Assembly (NCBI GenBank): GCA_007117665.1
Contig: SKGD01000144.1
Coordinates: forward strand, 1 to 33,519
From: Alphaproteobacteria bacterium
GTDB taxonomy: Bacteria > Pseudomonadota > Alphaproteobacteria > Micavibrionales > Micavibrionaceae
DNA: 33,519 nucleotides
Direction: 5' to 3'
Under the pieces are notes generated by a model. The model had not been told where the DNA came from. It saw nothing but the letters and a program-made list of their open reading frames with translations, and ran no database searches. Position numbers and translations under genes: made by a program. Of this stretch, positions 24,375 through 33,163 are shown one piece after another. Positions within the stretch are counted from its first letter, which is position 1. Every line of letters starts with the position of its first letter.

Positions 24375-25823
24375 TTATCGCCGCCAGAAATGCGGCGACA
24401 GCAAAACCAGAACCGTAAATAACTCAAGCCGCCCCAGCAACATGCCGAAAGACAGCATCCATTTGGCGCTGTCTGGAAGGCTGGTGAAGGTTCCTGCCGG
24501 GCCGATAATATCTCCCATGGCCGGGCCGACATTGGAAATGGCTGTTGCCGCACCGGACATGGCGGTCATGTAATCCAGCCCGACAAAAGACAACGCCATA
24601 GCCAGCACGGCAAAGCACAGCGCATACAGGAAAAAGAACCCCATGACCGAGGGCGGAACATCATCGGGCAACGGTGTTTTGCCGTAATAAGGAATGAAAA
24701 CCCCGTGAGGGTAAAGCAGCTTTTTAATTTGCGTATGGGTTACGGCGTATAAAACCTGAAACCGGAAAATCTTGATTCCGCAGGATGTCGATCCGGCGCA
24801 GCCGCCAACCACCATCAAAAAGAATAACAGCGAGACAGCAAAGCCGCCCCATTGCATGTAATCGGCGCTGGCATATCCCGTGCCGGTTATGAGCGACACG
24901 ACATTAAAAGCCGCCCGGCGCAGGGACTCAATCGCCGGCATGTCGAGGTGCCATGCCAGATGCAGGGTCATTAATATAATCGCGGCGGCAATGATCGACA
25001 AAAACCAGCGCACCTGCGGGTCGCGAAAAATAACCCCCAGATCGCCGCGCACTGTTTTGAGGTACAAAAGAAACGGCATGCCGCCTAAGATCATGAAAAG
25101 AATAGCCGTTAGCTCTATCCCGGCATTTTCCATGGCTGCGAATGAACTATCGAATGTTGAGAAGCCGCCTGTTGCGACGGTTGTCATGGCATGCGCCACA
25201 GCATCGAAAAGCTCCAGCCCGGCAGCGTGATAACACATCGCGCAAATAAAGGTGAAAGACAGATAAATATAAGCAATGGCGCTGGCCATTTTTGTCGCGC
25301 GGGGCAGGGCTTTTTCATTTTCGGTCGATTCCGTGCGAAAAAGCTGCATCCCGCCGACTTTCAGGAAAGGCAGAACCGAAAGCGCCATCACGATAATCCC
25401 GATCCCGCCGAGCCATTGCAGCAAAGCGCGCCAGATCAATATGCCGCGCGGGGTGTGATCCAGCCCTGTCATGACAGTTGACCCGGTCGTTGTGATGCCT
25501 GACATGGCCTCGAAAAAGGCATCCGTATAGGTCATATGCATGGAAGACAGCCAAAAAGGTAGGCTCGCAAAAGCGGCCAGCGCGATCCAGCTTGTTGTCG
25601 TCAGCAGGAAAGCCTGCTTGATCGTCAGCGAGAAACCTTTGCTGTTGTAATTACCCAGCACAAGACTGCCGCCGAAAAAAGCGGTGATCAAAATACAGAT
25701 AAAAAATATTTTCCAGTCCTCACCGCCATAATAAAAAGAAACCATCATGGGCACGGTCATGCCCGCGGCGAGAATCGACAGCAGTATTCCAATGACATAA
25801 AGAATGGGGCGCAGATCCGGCAT
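24375..25823 (-). CDS. trkH: Trk-type potassium uptake protein TrkH
   Basis: Membrane subunit of the Trk potassium uptake system, which works with the cytoplasmic gating protein TrkA (not in this window). The 482-residue product has the expected length. The four P-loop selectivity-filter segments are visible: GITTTGSTVM, TVATGGFSTF, ITGTGYAS and AISNVGPAMG. The conserved stretch GGCAGSTSCGIKIFRF precedes the last repeat, and the protein ends with the typical LGRLELFTVLVL. It follows apaG on the same strand with a 23-base gap, suggesting an apaG-trkH transcript. Confidence 0.95.
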   Translation of the reverse strand: MPDLRPILYVIGILLSILAAGMTVPMMVSFYYGGEDWKIFFICILITAFFGGSLVLGNYNSKGFSLTIKQAFLLTTTSWIALAAFASLPFWLSSMHMTYTDAFFEAMSGITTTGSTVMTGLDHTPRGILIWRALLQWLGGIGIIVMALSVLPFLKVGGMQLFRTESTENEKALPRATKMASAIAYIYLSFTFICAMCYHAAGLELFDAVAHAMTTVATGGFSTFDSSFAAMENAGIELTAILFMILGGMPFLLYLKTVRGDLGVIFRDPQVRWFLSIIAAAIILMTLHLAWHLDMPAIESLRRAAFNVVSLITGTGYASADYMQWGGFAVSLLFFLMVVGGCAGSTSCGIKIFRFQVLYAVTHTQIKKLLYPHGVFIPYYGKTPLPDDVPPSVMGFFFLYALCFAVLAMALSFVGLDYMTAMSGAATAISNVGPAMGDIIGPAGTFTSLPDSAKWMLSFGMLLGRLELFTVLVLLSPHFWRR

Positions 25824-25846
25824 GATCTCTCCAACAGGTTTGAACC

Positions 25847-26245
25847 CTAGTGTAACACGCTCTTCTGGTAAGGGCTATCCAGAGAAAATAACGGTATATC
25901 AACAGTCATTTTCCGATCATTATCATCATACATTTCGTAAGAGCCACCCATGAATCCTGTTGCTGTACGCAATGGTGCGCCGCTGGAATATTCATATTGC
26001 GCGCCGGGGCCAAGCAGAGGCTTCTCACCAACCACACCCTCACCGGACACTTCATGGACAGCGCCGGTCGCATCGGTAATGCGCCAGTAACGCGATTGCA
26101 GTCTGACCGGACGGTTTGTATTGTTACGGATCGTTACGTGATACGTCCAGACATAATGGCTGTCTTCCGGGCTGGATTCCTCTTCCAGAAATTCCGGCTC
26201 CACTAAAACCGTGATGCCATGTGTGGTTTTCTCAAAAACAGTCAT
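25847..26245 (-). CDS. apaG: ApaG (Co2+/Mg2+ efflux-associated) protein
   Basis: A 132-residue protein with the whole ApaG/DUF525 immunoglobulin-like fold. Family stretches are VWTYHVTIRNN, LQSRYWRITDATG and VVGEKPLLGPGAQYEYSSG, with ATGFMGGSYEM further on. Its role is unsettled; mutants in enterobacteria are affected in cobalt resistance. ATG 26245 matches family N-termini (M-x-x-x-E-K-T-T-H-G-I); an upstream ATG at 26266 would add seven residues without a ribosome-binding site. It lies directly after the ompA terminator and ahead of trkH. Confidence 0.93.
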   Translation of the reverse strand: MTVFEKTTHGITVLVEPEFLEEESSPEDSHYVWTYHVTIRNNTNRPVRLQSRYWRITDATGAVHEVSGEGVVGEKPLLGPGAQYEYSSGAPLRTATGFMGGSYEMYDDNDRKMTVDIPLFSLDSPYQKSVLH

Positions 26246-26269
26246 GATGCGGCATGCTCCCCCCATAGA

Positions 26270-26301
26270 AAAAGAGCCGAAGTTATAACTCCGGCTCTTT
26301 T
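26270..26301 (-). terminator. Strong rho-independent terminator of the OmpA-family gene
   Basis: AAAAGAGCCG at 26270-26279 pairs with CGGCTCTTTT at 26292-26301; the loop contains the palindrome AGTTATAACT. Read on the minus strand, it follows the OmpA-family stop by 21 bases and ends in a T run. Confidence 0.9.
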
Positions 26302-26322
26302 AAACTTCAAGATCGTAATTGC

Positions 26323-27222
26323 TTACTCAAACGTGATTTGCGCACGTCTGTTGGCAGGCTCACGAACATTGTCAGCTGTCTCGACAAGCTGCTCATCCTG
26401 ACCGCGTCCTTCAACACGAAGAACCGAAGCATCAACACCGCGCGCTGTCAAAGCGTCACGAACGGCGTTGGCACGGCGCATGGCCAGTCTTTCGTTATAG
26501 CTGCGCGGGCCGGCACTGTCGGTGTGACCGACGATGCGAACAACGCTGACGCTGCGGCTGTTGATTTCATCAGCAACAGCATCCAGAACATTCTGGCCGC
26601 CGGCACCGATTTCAGTCGAATCAAAGTCGAAGAAGACAAGGTACATGGCATCTTCAGGCATCATCGGCTCAGCGGCTTCCGGAACTTCGTAGGTCGGCTC
26701 AGGCTGCGGCGGCGCAACGGGCGCTACAGGCTCAAGCATATCTTCGAGGTTGGCCATTGCATCCAGAAACTCGGACTTGCAACGCAGGATCCCGTCAGCG
26801 TGCCAGTTGGCTTCCTGCTCTTCGATCCAGCAGTCAAAGCGTGCTTGCGCCATGGCGGCCAGCGCCGGAGCAATTTCACGGGCGCCAAGGTCAAAAGCAA
26901 CAATCAGGCGGCCGCGCGCTTCGGAAAGCTCTTCCATGTGGCGGGGCAGCAGGTTCCAGTCACTGATCGGTTCAGGCATTACAACTTCGCCAGCTGCTGC
27001 AGCCAACCCTTTACGGGCAAAATGCAGGGCATCAGGATAATCCATCATATCCATTTTGCTGTTGGCAAATTCACGATATTCAATCGCCAGCGCCTGTGTG
27101 AAAGCGCTACCGACCGGCTGCACTTCGTTCAGGGCGTCAATTTCGCTATGTGTTTTGAAGTTGGAACACGCGCCAAGAATCAAAACACTCATAACCACCA
27201 TAAGGCCGCGCAATTTCTTCAT
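26323..27222 (-). CDS. OmpA-family peptidoglycan-binding lipoprotein
   Basis: A 299-residue outer-membrane lipoprotein. The signal peptide ends in LILGAC, with C19 as the lipidated residue. After a helical region (about 30-165) and a Pro/Glu-rich linker (about 170-190) comes an OmpA/Pal-type peptidoglycan-binding domain (about 195-299). Its strand carries FFDFDSTEI, and it has IVGHTDSAGPRSYNERLAMRRA and the final VEGRGQ...NRRAQITFE. This should tether the outer membrane to the cell wall. ATG 27222 is chosen because AAGGAG lies seven bases upstream. A good promoter (27299-27326) and a strong terminator (26270-26301) frame it as a single-gene transcript, and both signals suggest high expression. 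Confidence 0.93.
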   Translation of the reverse strand: MKKLRGLMVVMSVLILGACSNFKTHSEIDALNEVQPVGSAFTQALAIEYREFANSKMDMMDYPDALHFARKGLAAAAGEVVMPEPISDWNLLPRHMEELSEARGRLIVAFDLGAREIAPALAAMAQARFDCWIEEQEANWHADGILRCKSEFLDAMANLEDMLEPVAPVAPPQPEPTYEVPEAAEPMMPEDAMYLVFFDFDSTEIGAGGQNVLDAVADEINSRSVSVVRIVGHTDSAGPRSYNERLAMRRANAVRDALTARGVDASVLRVEGRGQDEQLVETADNVREPANRRAQITFE

Positions 27223-27298
27223 TATTAGCTCCTTAAAAAGATGTGATGCGCTCATAACATAATTATGTCGGCCAGCATGCTAACCGATTAAGCCCCCT

Positions 27299-27326
27299 TT
27301 TATAAAGATATCATTTCGAATGTAAA
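27299..27326 (-). promoter_or_regulatory. Sigma-70-type promoter of the OmpA-family gene
   Basis: On the minus strand, TTTACA (27326-27321) as -35 and TATAAA (27304-27299) as -10 are separated by 16 bases, each one mismatch from consensus. It would give a leader of roughly 70 bases. The rest of the 358-base gap 27223-27580 contains an isolated TATAAT at 27441-27446 and TTGACA at 27451-27456 on the plus strand, neither with a good partner, and no gene. Confidence 0.7.
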
Positions 27327-27580
27327 GTACTCTTTCCACAACATTGTGATTTATTTATCAAATTGCACTATAGCCACGTCTGCGGGTCTTTGTTGCGGCA
27401 ATATCAGGTCATTTTGATCCGGCGACAATCGGCTTTGTCATATAATGGGCTTGACAAGGGGCGCCGGAATGTGGAAGACACGAGGCAATCTAATTCGCAA
27501 AAAACGCGAGCCGGTGCGATTCTTAGGTATCGCACTTTCGTTCGCTATCGACCATTCTCAGGTTCAGGAGTAAGAGTATA

Positions 27581-28171
27581 ATGAAACAGTCTTTGGCAGG
27601 TATTAAAGTGGCCGTTCTGGTAGCAAACGGTTTTGTTGAGCAGGATATGACCAGCGCGAACAAGGCGTTGATAGAGGTTGGCGCGCATGTGAGAATCGTC
27701 AGTTCCGAAAACGGGCTGGTCAATAGCTGGGACGGTGCCGGATGGGGACATCATTTCGCCGTCGACTCTCCGTTAAGCGCGGCATTGGCTGCGGATTATC
27801 ACGCTTTGGTGGTGCCGGGAGGACAGAGAAGCCTAGACAAGCTGAAACTGACGGCGCATAGCCGCCGCTTTATCGCCAGTTTCATCTCGACGGAAAAGCC
27901 GGTCGCCTTATTTGATAATGCTGTGTCGCTGATGATCTTTACCGATACCGTGCGTGACTTGACTGTTGGTGGCCCGGCAGAGCTTGAGCCTGAGATTTTG
28001 TTTGCGGGCGGGCAATGGTCGCCGGAGGCGCCTTGCCGTTTTAACCATGTGATGAGCGGCGTTGTGACGGAAGAAACCCGGCCTGCCTTTATCAGCGATA
28101 TGATTGATCATTTCGATATGGTTATGAAGGCTTCTGCCGGGGAACCTGCAAAGGAAATAAAAGCAGCCTGA
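27581..28171 (+). CDS. DJ-1/PfpI-like protein without the catalytic cysteine
   Basis: A 196-residue protein with the DJ-1/PfpI (class I glutamine amidotransferase-like) fold. IKVAVLVANGFVEQDM at the N-terminus has the family glutamate E20, and ALVVPGG is at 75-81. At the nucleophile elbow, where active members have A-x-C-H-G, this protein reads VALFDNAVSL, so the cysteine position is D112 and the following histidine is N113. It should therefore lack the usual protease, chaperone or glyoxalase chemistry, and may be a binding or regulatory relative. Residues after 185 form a short Lys/Ala tail. AGGAG lies about ten bases before the ATG. prfB starts 41 bases downstream. Confidence 0.85.
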   Translation: MKQSLAGIKVAVLVANGFVEQDMTSANKALIEVGAHVRIVSSENGLVNSWDGAGWGHHFAVDSPLSAALAADYHALVVPGGQRSLDKLKLTAHSRRFIASFISTEKPVALFDNAVSLMIFTDTVRDLTVGGPAELEPEILFAGGQWSPEAPCRFNHVMSGVVTEETRPAFISDMIDHFDMVMKASAGEPAKEIKAA

Positions 28172-28212
28172 GATGAAGAGAGAGTAATGACCTGCATTCA
28201 GGAGGGGGCGCG

Positions 28213-29332
28213 ATGAAAGCGGAAACACAAGCGGTCGTGAGGGCGATTGAAGAATCGCTGGCGCTGCTGAGGAGGCATCTTTGACTGGGATCAGGCGCTT
28301 TTACGACTGGATGAGTTGAATGCCCTGAGCGAGGATCCGGCATTGTGGGAAAACCCGCAAAAAGCCCAGGAAATCATGCAGGAAAGAACCCGCCTTGCGA
28401 ACAGGGTTGATCAAATTCGCTCTCTTGAAACGACATCCCGTGATCATGTTGATATGATCGCCCTTGCCGAAGAAGAAGGCGATGCGGAGATGGTCGCGGA
28501 CTCTGAAACGGCTCTGACCGCTTTGCAAGCGCGTCTGGAAAAACTACAGCTACAAAGCCTGTTAGACGGGGAGGCCGATCCGAATAGCGCCTTTTTGACG
28601 GTTCATGCAGGATCGGGCGGCACCGAGGCGCAGGATTGGGCGTCGATGTTACTGCGCATGTATATGCGGTGGGCCGAAGCGCATGACTATAAAATCACAC
28701 TCATGGAACGCAGTGAAGGCGAAGAGGCGGGCATTAAGTCAGCCACGCTCAAGATTGATGGTGAAAATGCCTATGGCTGGCTGAAAACCGAAAACGGGGT
28801 TCACAGGCTGGTGCGGATATCGCCGTTTGACTCGAATGCCCGGCGCCATACCAGCTTTGCCTCGGTTTCTGTATCACCGGTCATTGATGACACGATTGCC
28901 ATCGAAATTGACGAGAAAGACCTTAAAATCGATACGTATCGTTCAAGTGGCGCGGGCGGCCAGCACGTTAACACAACGGACAGTGCGGTCAGGATTACCC
29001 ACCAGCCGACCGGCGTTGTTGTTGCCTGCCAGAATGAACGATCCCAGCATAAAAACCGCGATCAGGCCATGGCGATGCTGAAGGCCAGATTGTACGAGAT
29101 AGAATTACAGCGCCGCGAAGATGACAAGGCTGCGGCTCATGGTGAGAAAACCGACATTGGCTGGGGGCACCAGATACGCTCTTATGTGCTGCATCCTTAC
29201 CAGATGGTCAAGGATTTGCGCACCGGCCATGAAAGCACGGATTCCGGCGGGGTTCTGGACGGGGATATTGATGGTTTTCTCGAAGCATCCTTGTCTCGCG
29301 GGCTGGACGAAAAAACGGATAAAGCATCATGA
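28213..29332 (+). CDS. prfB: Peptide chain release factor 2, with programmed +1 frameshift
   Basis: RF2 recognises UGA and UAA and releases the finished peptide. The gene is in two frames: ATG 28213 to CTT 28279 (23 codons), followed by an in-frame TGA at 28282-28284. Shifting by one base at CTT-T-GAC continues as [15 protein letters not shown] to the TGA at 29330-29332, giving 372 residues. AGGAGG lies three bases before CTTTGAC, the same arrangement as in Escherichia coli prfB, where low RF2 lets the ribosome slip. The domain motifs are intact: the SPF codon-recognition tripeptide in VRISPFDSN and the catalytic GGQ in [18 protein letters not shown] at 28200-28205 serves initiation. The stop overlaps the next gene's ATG (ATGA). 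Confidence 0.96.
28271..28285 (+). promoter_or_regulatory. prfB: RF2 programmed frameshift site
   Basis: The internal Shine-Dalgarno-like AGGAGG (28270-28275), CAT, slippery CTT (28279-28281) and the TGA stop with a following C (28282-28285) form the complete +1 frameshift cassette that autoregulates release factor 2 levels. Confidence 0.95.
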
Positions 29333-30537
29333 CGGACAGAGTAACAGAAAACAGAGTAACAGAAAAATGGTTTGTTTCCGGCAAGGGGATGCTGGTTGTG
29401 CTGTGGTTGCTTTGCGCGCCGGTTGCGTATGGCGCGCTGCCGGATGATCCGGATGATGTGTTAATCCCGACCGGTGGCTGGCTGACGGGGCCGTCCAGCT
29501 TGTTTGGCGGTGGGGGGCAGGAATCTCAGGGAATGCCCTGTCTTTTGACGAACCGGTTTCATAACGGGTATGAAGTTCGTTTTTCGGGCGGCGGCAACAG
29601 GCTTTTCGCGATGGTTCTGGATGTCAGGGAATCATTGTTTGTGACGGGGAATGATTATGATATTCGCCTGAGAATGGCACCGGATCGTCAGCATGACGTG
29701 ACGGCTGTCGCGCATAATCCGGCAATGCTGGTCGTGAATTTACAGCATCTTGACGGCGCTTATCAGGCGCTTGCAAATGCTCGGCATCTGACGGTCACCT
29801 TGTCGGGTGTCGATATTGTTTTTGCTTTGCCGGGAATTCGGGAAGGGCTTGAACGGGTCGAGGACTGCTTTGCGAATGGCAGCACTCACAGAACATCTGC
29901 CGGGCAGGCGGCAAAGCCGGAGCCTGTTCCATCATCAGAGCCTCCGCCATCTTTAGCGGATATGCCGGTACAGCAGGAAAATCGGCAGGCAGCACAGGCT
30001 TCTCCGGTGCCGTTTGACGGTGCGGCACTTGAGATTAACAGTGCGGCGCTGCGGGATCTGTTTCTGGATGGTGCATCGCAGGAAGAAACGGATGCGGCAC
30101 GGCAGCCAGACCCTGCCGCTGTTGCGCAGCAGCCCTCACAACGCGCGATACCGCGTATTTACGATGATTCCGATATCCCCGCAAGCCAGCCGCGCCGGGA
30201 AAGACCGGATAGTAACGGTCGGGCGTCTGAACCGGCAATCGACACTGGTTTTCATGGCGAGGATCCCCATGGCGGGCGCGCGAATTATAGCCGATGGCGT
30301 GCGTTGCGCGGAGCCAATGCCCGCGATACTCTTGAAAATTGGGCAGGACAGGAAAATGTCCGGGTTGTCTGGCGTCACCCGCAGGATTTCCCCATACGGG
30401 ACTCCTTTATTTTTGAGGGCGCTTTCGATCAGGCTGTGGAGTCGCTGCTTTCACGCTATGAAAATGAGACACAGCGCCCGACAGGGCGTCTTTATAACGA
30501 TCCGTCTTTCGGCCAGCGTGTTTTGGTCGTTGAATAA
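29329..30537 (+). CDS. Exported protein with TcpQ-like C-terminal domain
   Basis: A 402-residue exported protein not recognised as a whole. A hydrophobic segment (about 21-36) ending in VAYGA looks like a signal peptide with a long polar leader; the leader includes a duplicated 15-base unit (29336-29365). Residues about 47-182 form a domain, with C71 and C180 near its limits, that is also found at the start of the next gene. A Pro/Ala/Gln-rich linker spans about 185-310. The end (about 315-402) shows the pattern of the TcpQ/PilL C-terminal domain: [20 protein letters not shown], then [15 protein letters not shown] and a final [14 protein letters not shown]. TcpQ-like domains work beside secretins in pilus and secretion machines. 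Start overlaps the prfB stop (ATGA). Confidence 0.72.
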   Translation: MTDRVTENRVTEKWFVSGKGMLVVLWLLCAPVAYGALPDDPDDVLIPTGGWLTGPSSLFGGGGQESQGMPCLLTNRFHNGYEVRFSGGGNRLFAMVLDVRESLFVTGNDYDIRLRMAPDRQHDVTAVAHNPAMLVVNLQHLDGAYQALANARHLTVTLSGVDIVFALPGIREGLERVEDCFANGSTHRTSAGQAAKPEPVPSSEPPPSLADMPVQQENRQAAQASPVPFDGAALEINSAALRDLFLDGASQEETDAARQPDPAAVAQQPSQRAIPRIYDDSDIPASQPRRERPDSNGRASEPAIDTGFHGEDPHGGRANYSRWRALRGANARDTLENWAGQENVRVVWRHPQDFPIRDSFIFEGAFDQAVESLLSRYENETQRPTGRLYNDPSFGQRVLVVE

Positions 30538-30711
30538 GATATTTCACTGATTGTGGGCGCTGCTCTCCTCGGATATTTTGCTGTTTCCGGCGGATTAAGG
30601 CTTTTTTTTAGTCGTCAAGAGTTGTACCCTTCAAACAGGGACGAATCAGGGATCTTGTCCTGTGTATGATTTTTTCAAATGTTTTCTCTTGGTATTTCGG
30701 AGCTTTTAAGG
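30538..30711. other. Intergenic region between the two paralogous exported-protein genes
   Basis: This 174-base gap has a run of eight T residues at about 30603-30610 without a convincing stem before it. GGAG at 30699-30702 serves the next gene. I see no clear promoter. Confidence 0.3.
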
Positions 30712-33135
30712 ATGTTTACGCGCAAGTGGCTAATGACGACAACGGTTTGCAGCTTCATTCTCGCTATGTCCGGCGGCGCGCAGGCCAGTACGATGACCCC
30801 CGAAGGCGGCTGGGCGGTTTCCAAGGTTGAAACATCGGCCAGCGGTAAGCCTTATTGCGCGGTGGCCAGACGGTTTAGCAACAATATGGTCTGGACGTTG
30901 GCGCAGAATGTTGACTATGAAAGCTCCCTCGCGCTTGATTTTCGGACATCGACACTCAATAACCGCCAGGATTACAGGGTTGAGTTAACAACCGGAGCCG
31001 GTGAAGAGCGCGTTTTCAATATCCGCCCTGTATCCCCGCAGGCTTTGATCGTCAGGCTGGGGCGCGATAATGAGTTCATAGACTCGCTGGCGCGTTCGGG
31101 ACGTTTGTCAGCCAGCCTGTCCGGCGATCGTTATGATTATAATATCCCGGATTTCGCGGATGGCCGCAGACAGTTGCAGGATTGTCTGGCCGGGTTGCGC
31201 GGGGGAATGCGTGAGGTTGCTGTCGCATCCGGGGCGGATGTGATGGCGCCGATCCCGGTGGCGGCAACAGCACCGGCTTCATCTTCGGCTCAGGCTACGG
31301 CTCCAACGCCGCAGGCGTATGAAGAGGCAAGAAGCTCTGCTGATTCTCTGGAACAGGTACGCGAAGAGAATATGCGTTTGCGGCAGGCTCTGGCGCAAGA
31401 GCGCCGCCAGTATGAAGACCGGCTTTTACAAGAAGGAACGGATAGCAGCAAGGTCGCGGAATTGAATGAAAAACTGCGTCTGCTGGAGCAGGAAAACCGC
31501 GATTTGCGTTTGCGCCGGGAGCGTCCTGCGCCTCCGCCGATGCAGTGTCCTGATGTGACGGCCTCTGATGCTGTTTCGGAAAAAAGACTTGAGCAAATGG
31601 CCGCCCAGCTTTCTTCTTTGCGGGTTGAAAATGCACGTTTACGTGATGAGATAGAGATTTTGCGCGCGGAAAGGGCAGAAACACCGCCTGCGCCTGATAT
31701 GGCGGCTCCCAATCAGCAGGCAGCACAGGAAATTGAGCGTCTGAGACAGCGTGTTTCGGCGCTGGAAAATGACAATGAGGCTTTGCGAAAGTCCGTATCA
31801 GAAAGAGCCGGCGATACGGGCGGCGTTTCTTTGGCGCAGTTGCGATCAATCGAGGAGCAGCTACAGCAGGTTCAGGCCGAGCGTGACAAGCTGCGTCAGG
31901 AAATTGACGCCGGGGTTGGTCGGGCTGTCTCTGAGGATGTTCCTGCCGGAGGATTGTCATCGCACAGTATTGCGTCTGAAAACTGGAATCTGGAACAGGC
32001 AACAAGACGTTTCAATGAAGCCGAACGGGAAATTCGCCGTCTGGGACGTCAATTGGAAGAGCAGCGCACACATTGCGCTGCCGAAAAAAGGGATCTTGAA
32101 TATATGCTGTTCGATCCCCAGATCGCCACGCAGGAGCAGATTGCCCGCTTGCAGGAACTGGAAGGGCGTGTAGCAACCGCCGAACAGAAATATGAAGCCC
32201 AGAAAGAGCAATTTGCTGCCTTGCAGGAAAATAAGGGTGCCTCATCGGCGGAGCAGGATCGCCTTCGCTATGTGTATGAGCAGGAAATTGCCGATCTTCG
32301 CACGGAGATCGACGCTGTGACGGCGCAAGCTGAACAGGCACGTCAGGCCTTGGCGTTGGAACAGCAAAATCATGAGAAAACCGTAAGGGAGATGGAAGGC
32401 CGGTTGGCGTCGGTACAAAGACAAGCCGATGGCCACGCGCAACCTTACGCCGCACGCCGTAGTCATGAGAGCCCTGAGAGCAGGGAAGAGACTGTCGCCT
32501 CGGCGCCTTTGCCTTTGCGTGCGGAGCCGGCTGTTTACAGTCAGGCTGAAGATGCTGCTACGCTGCGCGCCATGCCGGCATCTTTGCCTGTTGCGGGGTC
32601 TGAAAGGCCGTCCGGCACGGCGCGGGCGCATGAAGGCCGTGTCGAACGATATAGCGACTCTCATACTGCCGCACCATCTGCTTCCTCTCTTGATATGGCG
32701 CGCATATTATCCGGCGCGGACATTTCCGTGACTGAAAGCGTGTCTCGGGTTTCTTCGGTGACGGATCGTGATGTGTATCGTTGGCGGGTCGGGTCTTTGT
32801 TCGGCAGCGCCGAACATCATCCGCGCGCCAGAACAGCGGGATTTGACAATCGCTCTTTGGCTTATTTAAGCAAGGTGGAAGAGCGTTGCAGCGGGCAGTT
32901 CGCGGCAGTCCCCGCAGTCGAAGAGCAAAGTGGTGATATTCGCATCGCGGCTTATGAGATTGCCTGTATTGATGCGACAGGCGAGGGGAACGCGGCTTCT
33001 GTCTTGTTCTATGCTGATCCCACGGGTTTCACGGCCATCGCGCATGAAGCCGGATTGCACGATATGGATGAAGCCATGGATGCGAGAGATCGTCTGGTGC
33101 GTAGCCTGACACGCACCAATATTGCTTCCCGCTAG
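30712..33135 (+). CDS. Large exported coiled-coil protein of unknown function
   Basis: An 807-residue protein with a signal peptide (about 1-26, ending GGAQAS). Residues about 30-160 are homologous to the N-terminal domain of the preceding gene: GGW, then C49 and RRFSNN, LALDFRTS, DYRVEL, LSASLSG and DCLAG with C158. A long coiled coil rich in Glu, Arg, Gln and Leu runs from about 205 to 590, with repeated LEQ/REEN/LRQ heptads. A Ser/Ala/Pro-rich linker follows (about 590-650), and a folded C-terminal domain (about 655-807) contains VYRWRVGSLFG and YEIACID. ATG 30712 has GGAG nine bases upstream; ATG 30679 lacks a site. A periplasmic structural or scaffold role is likely, but no family is recognised. 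Confidence 0.75.
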   Translation: MFTRKWLMTTTVCSFILAMSGGAQASTMTPEGGWAVSKVETSASGKPYCAVARRFSNNMVWTLAQNVDYESSLALDFRTSTLNNRQDYRVELTTGAGEERVFNIRPVSPQALIVRLGRDNEFIDSLARSGRLSASLSGDRYDYNIPDFADGRRQLQDCLAGLRGGMREVAVASGADVMAPIPVAATAPASSSAQATAPTPQAYEEARSSADSLEQVREENMRLRQALAQERRQYEDRLLQEGTDSSKVAELNEKLRLLEQENRDLRLRRERPAPPPMQCPDVTASDAVSEKRLEQMAAQLSSLRVENARLRDEIEILRAERAETPPAPDMAAPNQQAAQEIERLRQRVSALENDNEALRKSVSERAGDTGGVSLAQLRSIEEQLQQVQAERDKLRQEIDAGVGRAVSEDVPAGGLSSHSIASENWNLEQATRRFNEAEREIRRLGRQLEEQRTHCAAEKRDLEYMLFDPQIATQEQIARLQELEGRVATAEQKYEAQKEQFAALQENKGASSAEQDRLRYVYEQEIADLRTEIDAVTAQAEQARQALALEQQNHEKTVREMEGRLASVQRQADGHAQPYAARRSHESPESREETVASAPLPLRAEPAVYSQAEDAATLRAMPASLPVAGSERPSGTARAHEGRVERYSDSHTAAPSASSLDMARILSGADISVTESVSRVSSVTDRDVYRWRVGSLFGSAEHHPRARTAGFDNRSLAYLSKVEERCSGQFAAVPAVEEQSGDIRIAAYEIACIDATGEGNAASVLFYADPTGFTAIAHEAGLHDMDEAMDARDRLVRSLTRTNIASR

Positions 33136-33163
33136 CGCTTTTCTCTTTCAATCGTGCCACTTC

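Noticed and set aside
27451-27479. Consensus -35 TTGACA upstream of the DJ-1/PfpI-like gene
   Set aside because: No acceptable -10 hexamer lies 16-18 bases downstream, and the nearby TATAAT (27441-27446) lies before it, so I do not call a promoter.
28213-28284. prfB as a pseudogene because of the early in-frame TGA
   Set aside because: The stop is part of the complete RF2 frameshift cassette, so the gene is intact.
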